NCBI RefSeq assembly: GCF_013167215.1
Contig: NZ_JABJWY010000038.1
Coordinates: forward strand, 897,628-961,627
From: Sphingobacterium prati
GTDB taxonomy: Bacteria; Bacteroidota; Bacteroidia; Sphingobacteriales; Sphingobacteriaceae
Direction of reading: 5' to 3'
DNA length: 64,000 bases
Position 1 is the stretch's first letter. The number at the start of each line of letters is the position of its first letter. This document shows positions 44,010-53,041 of this stretch, one piece after another. The translations under genes were made by a program, and so were the position numbers. Below the pieces are notes generated by a model that searched no databases, was not told the origin of the DNA, and saw only the letters and a program-made list of their open reading frames with translations.

Positions 44010-45014
44010 TTATTTTTTAGCTACCGGAGCTTTTGCAGCAGGGGCTGTTGCTGTTGGAGCAGCAGTGCCTGGAGCCGTAGCCGCTGGAGCTGGAACTTTA
44101 CCTGGTTTGATATCCAATACCTCAACTTCAAACACCAATGGTGCATAAGGAGGAATTTTACCTGATGGACGGTCTCCATAAGCCAAAGAAGAAGGAATAA
44201 CTAAAGTTGCTTTAGTACCTTTGTTGAACAACTGGAATGCTTCAGTCCATCCTGGGATAACACCGTCAACACCCAATTGGAATTTCAATGCTTCGTAAGG
44301 ACGTTGTGGCATAAAGATTTTCTCTTTCTTAGCAACATCTGGAAGGTTGGTGTCAAATACAAGTCCTGTAGTCAATGAACCTACATAATTTACATGAAGG
44401 GAATCACCTACTTTAGCATTTGCTCCTGTTCCGGGTTTAGTGATTACATATTGAAGACCTGAAGCTGTTTTTGTTGTTTTCAGGTTTTTGTCCTTGATAT
44501 ATTTTTCAAGTTTAGCTGGTTCAGCTGCTTTATGCTTGTTCAATTCCCCTTCAAAGTATTTTTGAACTTGCTCACCCAATTGTTGATCTGTTAATTTTCC
44601 TTTTTTGAAGTGTTTTTTGACTTTGATCGAGAACACTAAGAATTTGTCAGCAAATTCAGGTTTTGGTTGATGTGTTTTTGCGGCCATGGAATCCAAATTG
44701 ATTTTGAATACCAAGCTATCGCCTTCACCAACATATTTGAATAAGCCCGTTGGATCACCAGGATTTTTTGCGATGATACTATCTGGATATAATTGAACGA
44801 TCTGAGGAATTCCCATTTCGTAAGTGCTGCTCATGACAGAATCTCTATCTGTTGATTGTACAATGTCGATTGCTAGTAAATCGCCTGATACTGCTTTCTC
44901 TTTTGCATTATCATCTACGATTTTATACTCAAGACCACCTTCAGCCTTTTTGAATTTTTGGCATGACGTCATCAAAAGACCGGCAGCCGCGAAAAATAGA
45001 ATTGCTTTCTTCAT
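44010..45014 (-). CDS. Exported FKBP-type peptidyl-prolyl isomerase lipoprotein
   Basis: This 334-residue protein has a lipoprotein signal peptide with lipobox LLMTSC (C18). Residues about 28-135 look like a degenerate FKBP domain (LAIDIVQSTDRDSV, EGDSLVFKI). Residues 186-303 are a full FKBP domain (VGDSLHVNYVGSL, GLVFDT, VIPGWTEAFQLF, IPSSLAYGDR, APLVFEVEVLDI). The last 30 residues are an Ala/Pro/Thr-rich tail. It folds prolyl bonds of envelope proteins. It lies 23 bases behind the DHH phosphoesterase gene and shares its transcript. Confidence 0.93.
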   Translation of the reverse strand: MKKAILFFAAAGLLMTSCQKFKKAEGGLEYKIVDDNAKEKAVSGDLLAIDIVQSTDRDSVMSSTYEMGIPQIVQLYPDSIIAKNPGDPTGLFKYVGEGDSLVFKINLDSMAAKTHQPKPEFADKFLVFSIKVKKHFKKGKLTDQQLGEQVQKYFEGELNKHKAAEPAKLEKYIKDKNLKTTKTASGLQYVITKPGTGANAKVGDSLHVNYVGSLTTGLVFDTNLPDVAKKEKIFMPQRPYEALKFQLGVDGVIPGWTEAFQLFNKGTKATLVIPSSLAYGDRPSGKIPPYAPLVFEVEVLDIKPGKVPAPAATAPGTAAPTATAPAAKAPVAKK

Positions 45015-45037
45015 TTTCTAATGTATGTTACGATATC

Positions 45038-46054
45038 TTATTTTGTTAATATTTCTTTATAATTTGGTAAAACCGATTTGAATTTTGCAATCACAACATT
45101 CAGACTATCTTTCGAATTTCCGCCCGAAGCATTGAGATGACCGCCCCCGTTGAAATACAATTTACAAATTTCATTACAGGGAACTTCTCCAATCGATCGC
45201 AAAGATAGTTTAATTTGTTCATTTCTGTCAATAATTAACGCTGCTAATCGAATTCCTTTAATGGAAAGTGCGTAATTGACCAAGCCTTCTGTATCCCCAG
45301 TGATGACCTGAAATTGATTGAGGTCTTCTTTGGTGACATGAATGACAGCCGTATTGTACTCATGAATAACTTCAAGACGATTGAGTAGGCAAAAGCCCAG
45401 AAATTTTAGACGGCTCTCCGAAGAGCTATTGTATATTTCTTCATGGATCGCCCAGTTTTGTGCGCCACAATCAATCAGGGTCGCAATGATACGGTGTATT
45501 TCGGAGGTGGTGGAGCGAAAACGGAAGGAACCTGTATCGGTCATAATACCTGTATAAAGACAAGTTGCCATCTCGGCACTGATACTATCTTCATCATGCA
45601 TCTCACTCACTAGAAAACGATAGATTAGTTGTGCAGTTGCTGCCGCAGATGGATCCCAAAAGGCATAATCTTCAAATCCTTCTGGATCCAGATGATGATC
45701 AATCATGCATTTAATCCCCTTGGCCTGGCGAATCGGCTCTCCCATCTCATGGATACGGGACAGACCATTGAAGTCCAGGCAGAATATTAAATCGGCCGAG
45801 TCGATCTGTTGATTATGAAGGTTGGTGTCCTGCGTGTAAATTTGTACATTTTCTAAACCCGGTAGCCAGTCTAAAAATGCCGGAAAATCTGATGGTACAA
45901 TTAGATTAACCTGATGTCCCTTTGCGATCAACCAAAAATATAATCCCAACGACGAACCCAATGCATCTCCATCTGGTTTGTAATGTGTGGTGATCACAAT
46001 ACGCTTTGGTTCAGCCAATAATTCTTTTAATTCTTCCGATTTTAGCATAGTCAT
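45038..46054 (-). CDS. DHH/DHHA1 phosphoesterase (NrnA-like)
   Basis: This 338-residue protein has the DHH domain motifs ITTHYKPDGDALGSSLG (residues 20-36), FCLDFNG and the eponymous MIDHHLDPEGF. The C-terminal DHHA1 domain ends in FNGGGHLNASGG. NrnA-type enzymes degrade short oligoribonucleotides and dephosphorylate pAp. The frame opens with two nearby ATGs (46054 and 46048). The promoter box at 46065-46072 stands so close that the second start (MLKSEEL) is the more likely one. It is followed by the FKBP gene. Confidence 0.9.
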   Translation of the reverse strand: MTMLKSEELKELLAEPKRIVITTHYKPDGDALGSSLGLYFWLIAKGHQVNLIVPSDFPAFLDWLPGLENVQIYTQDTNLHNQQIDSADLIFCLDFNGLSRIHEMGEPIRQAKGIKCMIDHHLDPEGFEDYAFWDPSAAATAQLIYRFLVSEMHDEDSISAEMATCLYTGIMTDTGSFRFRSTTSEIHRIIATLIDCGAQNWAIHEEIYNSSSESRLKFLGFCLLNRLEVIHEYNTAVIHVTKEDLNQFQVITGDTEGLVNYALSIKGIRLAALIIDRNEQIKLSLRSIGEVPCNEICKLYFNGGGHLNASGGNSKDSLNVVIAKFKSVLPNYKEILTK

Positions 46055-46064
46055 ATTAAGTCTG

Positions 46065-46097
46065 CAAACCTACTATAAAAAATTTAGATTAGACAAA
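46065..46097 (-). promoter_or_regulatory. Promoter of the DHH-FKBP operon
   Basis: TTTG (46097-46094), a 21-base spacer and TAGGTTTG (46072-46065) on the minus strand match the consensus. The predicted start of transcription falls near 46058, giving a leader of about 10 bases if ATG 46048 is used. Confidence 0.6.
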
Positions 46098-46165
46098 TTT
46101 TTTATAAAGATCTTTCGCATCTTATTCTGTTTTGTTTTTGATTTAAAAAATTGGTTTTCAGCTTC

Positions 46166-48805
46166 TTAAAATTTGTATACATAAACCTTAAAATCCTTTT
46201 TCATACAAATCAAATAATTGGCATTGTCGCCGTAGTTAATCCGTCCATAATAGAACTTTGAAAAGCCTTCTATTGGGAATCCTTCTTGTACCAAACCATC
46301 CGATCCAAAGACATAAATCATGCGATTGTCAGTACCAACGCCCAACACATCGGACTTTCCGATACGTTTAAAGAATAATGGTCTATTACTGGTTTCTTCA
46401 ATGAATTTATATTCAAAATAAGAAGAGGAATCTCTAGCACTATAGGCATTCAATTTATTGTTGGCTAAAATGACAAAATCTCTATCTGCGCCACCACTAA
46501 TATCTTCGAAATTAAAGAACGCGTCTTTGCCCCAACTTCCTAATTTTATTTTTTTCGCTTCACCTTCAAATGGAACCTTAAAAACACTGCCTTTATTATC
46601 GGCAACATAAACAAATGAATTTTTTTCATCCGAAGCGGCTACTAATCCAATGGGGTTCTTCACACTTTCGCCATCTGTATCCAGGGTCTGTTTGCGAATG
46701 ATCTTACCGTTTTCATTGAAAAAATAAACAGAAGCGGTACTAGTACCCGCGATTAGATAATTGGTCTGCACCAAAGTAGTTGTTTTGAGGTCAAAAAGAA
46801 TACGGCTATCAACAGTATTATTCTCCATTCCTTCCACTTTCTTGCCATCTAAAGTGAAAGCCAAAATGCGATCCGTGGCTGGAATATAGATACGTTGTTC
46901 TTTATTGAAGTTGGTTACGGTAGCGCCATAGCTTGCACTATAAGGTAACTCGACCGAAAATCCATTCACATTTTTTCCGTCAGGCATAATCCGGTACAAC
47001 CGGCTTTTGGTGACAATGATGATACTGAGATCTTGTAATTGAACTGGTTCACCCAAGATCTCGCCTTGGAATAGATTCTGCCAAAGCTCTTTTCCATCAG
47101 GCGAAAAAGCATGTACGGTATGGTCCTGTTCCTGGATCATGATGAATTTGTTTTTACCATCCTGATCCAAAACCCACGGTTTATTGATGATTCGGTTTTC
47201 AAGCTGGACAGTCCACTCTGGCTTTCCACCCAAGCGTGTATCACTTTTATAAAGCCCATATAAGCTGGAAGCAAATGTCCCCTGATTGCCGCTTAATTGG
47301 TAAGACCATGAATAAAAATTTTGGAAACCAAATTGCTCCTCATCTTTAAAATTCTTCGCATAATCGGATTTTAGGTTATCCAAAATATTGCTTTTACCGG
47401 CTTTGGGCTCCAAATAAAAGGTGACATTGCTACGGCTATTTTGTAAAGCTGCATGATTCTTGAAAACAGAAGTTCCCGATAAGAACTGCTTTTCCCGGAA
47501 CGATTCACGATAATCCCGTAGAATTCCTGTCCTGCTAGCGACGACCATGATATTGTCAACGATGGTAAAATAAGGCTTTGTGAAGCCTTTGAACGGTTCT
47601 CCAAATGCGGCATACAATAAGTTAGCATATTTAAATTGGTAGATTGAGTCACCGACAGATGAACTGAATTTCTTAAAATTATTTGCAAATAGACTGGAAT
47701 CCGATAGGCTGATCAAGCCAAGGACATCTTGATTGTCCAATTCAGCCAATGCAAATTCATCATTAAAAATAGGCGTGATAACACTGTCAAATGATACTTT
47801 AGTATCATCTTCAAAATTCTTAATGCTTTTGTTCACACGATCGTATTCGTTTTGCTTGATCAATAGCTCTTTTAAGCCTGAATGAAAACTAGATGCATCT
47901 GAAATGCTAAAATCAATATATGATGCAGCGTTTTTTGGTAAATAGTTTCCTAGCGCCTGCACCTGGGCGGTTTGATTGGCAAATAACTGAAGATAACTGT
48001 TCTTGCTTCCGGTAAGATCTGTTTCCCCTTTAAAGATCAGGGCATCCTGTTTGAAGTTCATATTCCAGGAGCTTTGTCCTTTCAGGGAGTCAATTAAATT
48101 GAGGTAAGTGCCAAATTTTGATTTCATCAATATCCGTGCAACTTGTGCTACTTGCTCATTGAAAAAATATAAACTGAGCGGTGTATTTTTATTGTTATGA
48201 TTGACAAAGAATTCAATCTGTTTGGCGTTGATTTTTTTTATATTCTTATCGAAGATTTGTGCAAGGACCTGTTTTGAATAGCTGGCAAAAATAATCTCAT
48301 GGGAATAGGTACAATAGAGTGTACTGTCTTTTACTCCTTTATTGAGGCCATAGAATCGTTGACCCAATGTATCAAAAGGCTGAACTTTGTAATTATTTCC
48401 CATCTGCCCGATAAGGGTAGCCAGCGAGCTATTGTCCAGACTTTGGCCGATTTGTATACTATAAAGTGCTGTTAGCTGATCTTTTTCCTGGTGAAAGGAC
48501 AACAATATCTGTTGCCCAGCGACGAAAGGGTCGAGTTGTTCGCTTTGTAACAATTCGGCTTTTAATCGTTCGAGGTTGCTAAAATTTCCTTGTCCCAGAA
48601 TGGCTTTGAATGGCTCATAGCCGTTAAATATCGTATCTACGGTCTCGTCATTGGCAAAAGATGCGATGGCGAGCGTGTTTTCAGGTAAGTATTGTAAAGC
48701 CTTGGAATCCTGTTTGTTGTTTTTGTTAAAATCTCCGAAAAGATAAATCGTTGCCGCAATGACGGCTATGAATAGTAGAATAGTGATGACTATTGTTTTT
48801 TTCAT
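46166..48805 (-). CDS. Large membrane-anchored protein of unknown function, propeller-like C-terminus
   Basis: I do not recognise this 879-residue protein with confidence. It has an N-terminal anchor helix (TIVITILLFIAVIAATIYLFG, residues 4-24). A mixed alpha/beta domain extends to about residue 500, with LPENTLAIASFANDETV like DUF3352-type proteins. The C-terminal half is a repeated beta pattern (HTVHAFSPDGKELWQNLFQGE, YRIMPDGKNVNG, ILAFTLDGKKVEG, MIYVFGSDGLVQEGFPIEGF) resembling PQQ/WD-like propeller blades. It is monocistronic, and a -7 box TAGGTTTG stands at 48937-48930. The domain bulk would face the periplasm. Confidence 0.7.
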   Translation of the reverse strand: MKKTIVITILLFIAVIAATIYLFGDFNKNNKQDSKALQYLPENTLAIASFANDETVDTIFNGYEPFKAILGQGNFSNLERLKAELLQSEQLDPFVAGQQILLSFHQEKDQLTALYSIQIGQSLDNSSLATLIGQMGNNYKVQPFDTLGQRFYGLNKGVKDSTLYCTYSHEIIFASYSKQVLAQIFDKNIKKINAKQIEFFVNHNNKNTPLSLYFFNEQVAQVARILMKSKFGTYLNLIDSLKGQSSWNMNFKQDALIFKGETDLTGSKNSYLQLFANQTAQVQALGNYLPKNAASYIDFSISDASSFHSGLKELLIKQNEYDRVNKSIKNFEDDTKVSFDSVITPIFNDEFALAELDNQDVLGLISLSDSSLFANNFKKFSSSVGDSIYQFKYANLLYAAFGEPFKGFTKPYFTIVDNIMVVASRTGILRDYRESFREKQFLSGTSVFKNHAALQNSRSNVTFYLEPKAGKSNILDNLKSDYAKNFKDEEQFGFQNFYSWSYQLSGNQGTFASSLYGLYKSDTRLGGKPEWTVQLENRIINKPWVLDQDGKNKFIMIQEQDHTVHAFSPDGKELWQNLFQGEILGEPVQLQDLSIIIVTKSRLYRIMPDGKNVNGFSVELPYSASYGATVTNFNKEQRIYIPATDRILAFTLDGKKVEGMENNTVDSRILFDLKTTTLVQTNYLIAGTSTASVYFFNENGKIIRKQTLDTDGESVKNPIGLVAASDEKNSFVYVADNKGSVFKVPFEGEAKKIKLGSWGKDAFFNFEDISGGADRDFVILANNKLNAYSARDSSSYFEYKFIEETSNRPLFFKRIGKSDVLGVGTDNRMIYVFGSDGLVQEGFPIEGFSKFYYGRINYGDNANYLICMKKDFKVYVYKF

Positions 48806-49076
48806 CAGAATAAATATTTATGGGTGCTCATCTTTAAATGGTATAAATGAGCGCGTTTCTTTCGATTTGTATCTTGATGGTAATGGGTAATCATCTGTAT
48901 TAAGCTGATGACGGTTCCCTATGTAAAAACAAACCTAATAAAAATATGCGGGAAGCGCTATAAATTCATCCCGATTATAGCGCTTTGTAATATAAATTTA
49001 ACAAAATATTCCTTATTTTGCTCTGTTTTTAATACATTTATCCGAGAAACACGTTTTCAGCATTCACTTTAATCTA

Positions 49077-49466
49077 ATGAATAAGAAAATCATTTTAGCC
49101 GCTTCGTTGTTGGGAGCATTAGCTGTAATATTAGGAGCCTTTGGTGCCCACGGCCTAGAAGGAAAGGTAAGTGCATATCATATCGAAACTTGGAAAACTG
49201 CAAATCAGTATCATTTCTATCATACTTTTGCGTTGTTATTTTTATCTACTTTTTCGCGGGCAAAAACCTATTCGATCAAAGTTTCTTTTATCGCTTTTAT
49301 CGTTGGTATTTGCTTTTTTTCGGGATCATTATATGTGCTTAGTATCCGGGAGATAACCGGTTTCGGAAATCCAGCTATTTTGGGGCCTATTACTCCTTTG
49401 GGAGGTTTGTCCTTGATTATTGGTTGGATCGCCTTATTTGTAGCCGCGCTGAAAAATAAGTCGTAA
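49077..49466 (+). CDS. DUF423 (YgdD/TMEM256-like) membrane protein
   Basis: This 129-residue protein has four hydrophobic helices and the family start LGALAVILGAFGAHGL, followed by YHFYHTFALLFLS and ILGPITPLGGLSLIIGW. Those segments define DUF423 (E. coli YgdD). No function is established for the family. It stands alone, ahead of a strong terminator. Confidence 0.9.
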   Translation: MNKKIILAASLLGALAVILGAFGAHGLEGKVSAYHIETWKTANQYHFYHTFALLFLSTFSRAKTYSIKVSFIAFIVGICFFSGSLYVLSIREITGFGNPAILGPITPLGGLSLIIGWIALFVAALKNKS

Positions 49467-49512
49467 TCCTATTATTCGAAATAAATAAAGCGCGCAAGCT
49501 TGATTAATAAAG

Positions 49513-49550
49513 AGCCTTCCCGGGACTGAAAGCCCGGGAGGGCTTTCTTT
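49513..49550 (+). terminator. Terminator after the DUF423 gene
   Basis: GC-rich arms AGCCTTCCCGGG (49513-49524) and CCCGGGAGGGCT (49533-49544) pair with one wobble and are followed by TTCTTTT. Confidence 0.85.
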
Positions 49551-49615
49551 TAGATGGATGGCTGCGCTGTTCTTTCTTTCTCTTTTTTTGTATTTTTATC
49601 CCATAATAAGAAATT

Positions 49616-52099
49616 ATGTCCAATCCACAATCTTCGATTTTTAGTGAAAGAGATACCTTGTTTATTGATGTGGTTCTACCGCTAGCCTTGGCACGAACAT
49701 ATACTTACCGGATTCCAGTTGATTGGAATGACCGGATACAGGTGGGGGTGCGGGTCATTGTGCAATTTGGACGAAACAAAATTTATTCGGCTGTCGTGAA
49801 ATCGATAAGCAAAGAAGCCCCACTGCAGTATGAGGCGAAATATATCTTGGATATCATTGATGACAGACCTATCGTCAATTTAGCGCAATTTAAGTTGTGG
49901 GATTGGCTAGCTGACTATTATATGTGTAGTTTGGGGGAAGTCATGCAAGCCGCACTTCCAGCGGCATTAAAATTAGCAAGTGAAACGAAGGTGGTCTCTT
50001 CTATGACAACAGAATTCGATCGTTCGACACTCTCTGATAAAGAATTTATGATAATTGAGGCGCTGGAAGTAGCAGGAGAGCTTAAGGTGAATGATATTGT
50101 GAAGTTACTGGGACAGAAAACGGTCTTTCCAATATTAAAACAATTGTTTGACAAAGGGATTGTCCTGATCTCAGAGGAAATAACAGAAAGATATAAACCT
50201 AAAACAAAGGCATTTCTACGTTTTGCACCGGACTTTAAACATGAAGATGCGAAGCGTGAACTACTTGATAGTCTTAATCGTGCGCCAAAACAGCAAGATG
50301 CGGTGTTGGCATTTATGCAGCTTGTTAAGAAGACTGAAGAGATTACACGTGCCATGTTGGCGGAAGCTTCGGGCTGTGGCAATGGCGCCATCACAGCATT
50401 GATTGACAAAGGTGTATTTGAAATAAAAGAAAAAGTCGTATCGCGGTTTCAGGGAGAAGATGTAGAATTGGATGCTAACTTTCAATTCAACGAAAACCAA
50501 CAGCGAGTTTTTGACGAAATTAATGCATCTTTTGAAGAGAAGGAAGTAACACTTTTACATGGAGTGACTGCTTCAGGGAAAACTCAGATTTATATAAGAC
50601 TTATAGAACAGGCTATAGCGGAGGGAAAATCAGCTTTATACCTTTTGCCGGAGATTGCACTGACAGCGCAGATTACAGCTCGATTAAAGCTGCATTTTGG
50701 CGATAAGCTGGGGGTTTATCACTCTAAGTTCAATGATAACGAACGGGCTGAAGTATGGCATAAAGTGATGAAAAATGAGTTTCATGTTGTTATCGGCGCC
50801 CGGTCCTCCGTATTCCTTCCTTTTCAGGATCTGGGAATTATCATTGTTGATGAAGAGCACGAAAGTTCATACAAGCAATTCGATCCAGCGCCCCGTTACC
50901 ATGCTCGTGATACTGCGATTTATCTTGGCTTTTTGCATCAGACAAAGGTATTATTGGGTTCCGCAACACCATCGTTGGAAAGTTATTATAACGCCAAAGC
51001 AAAAAAGTACGGGTTTGTACAGCTGTTGGAACGCTATGGTAACGCGCAATTGCCCAGTGTCGAACTCGTCAATATTCCAGAAGAAGGGCGAAAGGAAAAT
51101 ATGTTTTCATATTTTTCGGGAACGCTGTTAAAAGCCATTGAAGAAGCCGTTAAGAACAAGGAACAAGTTATCCTGTTTCAGAATAGGCGTGGACACACCA
51201 CCATGATCCAATGTAATACCTGTGGTTTTGTTGCTAAATGCGTGAATTGCGACGTCAGCTTAACGTATCACAAAAGCTCTAATATGATGCATTGCCATTA
51301 CTGTGGGCATGTTGAACCCCCAATTCGGGTGTGCCCGGCCTGTGGTATGCCTCACATCGAAAGTAAAGGCTTCGGGACAGAACGGGTGGAAGAGGAATTG
51401 GAACTGCTTATGCCTGCGATTCGCATTGGTCGGTTAGACCTGGATTCCACAAAAGGGAAGTATGGATTTGACAAGATTATTACAGCTTTTGATGAACATG
51501 AGTTTGATGTGCTGATTGGTACGCAAATGGTGGCCAAAGGGCTGGATTTTGGACGTGTCAGCTTGATTGGTGTTGTCAACGCGGATACAATTATTAATTT
51601 TCCTGATTTTCGCGCTTATGAACGTTCTTTTTCCCTGTTTTCCCAAGTCGCAGGACGGGCAGGTCGGCGGGAAGCTGGCGGAAGAGTAATTATTCAAAGT
51701 TATACAACAAAGCACAGGGTTCTGGAACAGGTTGTTAACAATGATTATGAGGGGATGTTTATGACGGAAATCACAGAGCGCAAGAATTACCTTTACCCTC
51801 CTTTTTACCGCCTTATTCGTATTGATATTAAGCATACTGATTTTCAAAAATGCCACGATTCCGCCAATCGTTTTGCTTCGGCATTGCGCCAGCAATTAGG
51901 GGCAAGGGTATTGGGGCCTGAGCCACCATTGGTGTCCCGCGTACGGAATAATTTTATTCAGACCATTACACTCAAGATTGAACGCACAAATATCAGTATT
52001 GCGAAGGTAAAGGAATTGATCCGGTCGGTGTTATTGGATTTTGAACTTGATAAAACAAATAGCGGGGTTCGTGTTCAGGTAGACGTCGACCCTTATTAA
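49616..52099 (+). CDS. priA: Primosomal protein N' (PriA helicase)
   Basis: This 827-residue 3'-5' DNA helicase restarts stalled forks. The N-terminal DNA-binding domain (residues 1-110, VVLPLALARTYTYRIP) is followed by a winged helix. Walker A (LHGVTASGKTQIY) is near residue 318 and the DEEH box (IIVDEEHESSYKQ) near 415. Eight zinc-binding cysteines lie at about 532-580 (CNTCGFVAKCVNCD, CHYCGH, CPACG), and motifs V/VI (GTQMVAKGLDF, QVAGRAGR) follow. All functional motifs are intact. Confidence 0.96.
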   Translation: MSNPQSSIFSERDTLFIDVVLPLALARTYTYRIPVDWNDRIQVGVRVIVQFGRNKIYSAVVKSISKEAPLQYEAKYILDIIDDRPIVNLAQFKLWDWLADYYMCSLGEVMQAALPAALKLASETKVVSSMTTEFDRSTLSDKEFMIIEALEVAGELKVNDIVKLLGQKTVFPILKQLFDKGIVLISEEITERYKPKTKAFLRFAPDFKHEDAKRELLDSLNRAPKQQDAVLAFMQLVKKTEEITRAMLAEASGCGNGAITALIDKGVFEIKEKVVSRFQGEDVELDANFQFNENQQRVFDEINASFEEKEVTLLHGVTASGKTQIYIRLIEQAIAEGKSALYLLPEIALTAQITARLKLHFGDKLGVYHSKFNDNERAEVWHKVMKNEFHVVIGARSSVFLPFQDLGIIIVDEEHESSYKQFDPAPRYHARDTAIYLGFLHQTKVLLGSATPSLESYYNAKAKKYGFVQLLERYGNAQLPSVELVNIPEEGRKENMFSYFSGTLLKAIEEAVKNKEQVILFQNRRGHTTMIQCNTCGFVAKCVNCDVSLTYHKSSNMMHCHYCGHVEPPIRVCPACGMPHIESKGFGTERVEEELELLMPAIRIGRLDLDSTKGKYGFDKIITAFDEHEFDVLIGTQMVAKGLDFGRVSLIGVVNADTIINFPDFRAYERSFSLFSQVAGRAGRREAGGRVIIQSYTTKHRVLEQVVNNDYEGMFMTEITERKNYLYPPFYRLIRIDIKHTDFQKCHDSANRFASALRQQLGARVLGPEPPLVSRVRNNFIQTITLKIERTNISIAKVKELIRSVLLDFELDKTNSGVRVQVDVDPY

Positions 52100-52304
52100 T
52101 TGTGCATTTATGTAAATTTTGTCTGGTATCGTAAATTGGCGTCCCGCGCTGAGATTATGAAATGATATGTTTTAACTTGTTAATTATTTTGCAGTTATGA
52201 TTTTATTGGGGAAATGTTCAGTTATGTAATTGGTATGTCTTTCATGTATTGGCTTGAAGTTAAGTGATTTGTGAATAGTTCGGTCAAATATCCCTTTTTA
52301 AAAG

Positions 52305-52312
52305 TAAATTTG
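52305..52312 (+). promoter_or_regulatory. -7 box of pcm
   Basis: TAAATTTG matches TAnnTTTG and ends eight bases before the pcm ATG, so the transcript would have almost no leader. The preceding 200 bases (52100-52304) show no other element. Confidence 0.4.
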
Positions 52313-52319
52313 AAACATC

Positions 52320-52976
52320 ATGGCGTATAAGTTTATTGATAATTATCGGGAAAGAGGTGCACGCAAGAAATTGGTCGAGCACCTAAAAGGAAGAGGCATT
52401 GAAGACCAGAAAGTACTGGAAGCCATTGGGAAGGTGCCACGTCATTTTTTCTTTGATGAAACCTTTTGGAATCAGGCTTACCGGGATATTGCTTTTCCAA
52501 TCGGCGATGGACAGACGATCTCCCAACCCTATACGGTTGCTTATCAATCGGAATTGCTCCACGTGAAAAGGGGGGATAAGGTACTGGAAATAGGGACTGG
52601 ATCCGGTTACCAAACATGTATTTTACTTGAACTTGGTGCTGAAGTGTATACAATAGAACGCCAAGAAAACCTGTACCAACGGACAATTCAGGTATTACCT
52701 TATATGGGATATAAGGCTAATTTCTTTTTGGGAGATGGCTCTAAGGGGATTGCAGAACATGCTCCTTACGATAAAATTATCGTCACTGCAGGAGCTCCTT
52801 TTGTACCAGAAATCATGCTTAAACAGTTGAAAGTGGGGGGGATTTTCGTAATTCCGGTAGGGGACGAGAAGTCTCAGAAGATGGTAACAATAATTCGTGT
52901 GGGAGAAAATGATTTTGATCGAATTGAGTTAGATACATTTCGTTTTGTTCCTTTGGTAGGTGATCAGGCCTGGTAG
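52320..52976 (+). CDS. pcm: Protein-L-isoaspartate O-methyltransferase
   Basis: This 218-residue SAM-dependent methyltransferase repairs isoaspartyl residues in aged proteins. It has the substrate loop DGQTISQPYTVAYQSELL and the SAM site KVLEIGTGSGYQTCIL near residue 87. ERQENLY and YDKIIVTAGAPFVPE follow, and the C-terminal GGIFVIPVG. All are characteristic of Pcm. The length is normal. The start ATG at 52320 gives MAYKFIDNYRERGARKKLV. Confidence 0.94.
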   Translation: MAYKFIDNYRERGARKKLVEHLKGRGIEDQKVLEAIGKVPRHFFFDETFWNQAYRDIAFPIGDGQTISQPYTVAYQSELLHVKRGDKVLEIGTGSGYQTCILLELGAEVYTIERQENLYQRTIQVLPYMGYKANFFLGDGSKGIAEHAPYDKIIVTAGAPFVPEIMLKQLKVGGIFVIPVGDEKSQKMVTIIRVGENDFDRIELDTFRFVPLVGDQAW

Positions 52977-53041
52977 CTGAAGGAACTTATTCAAAATAGA
53001 ACATGAAAACCTTTTGCTTGATGGAAAATAAATATTTAGGA

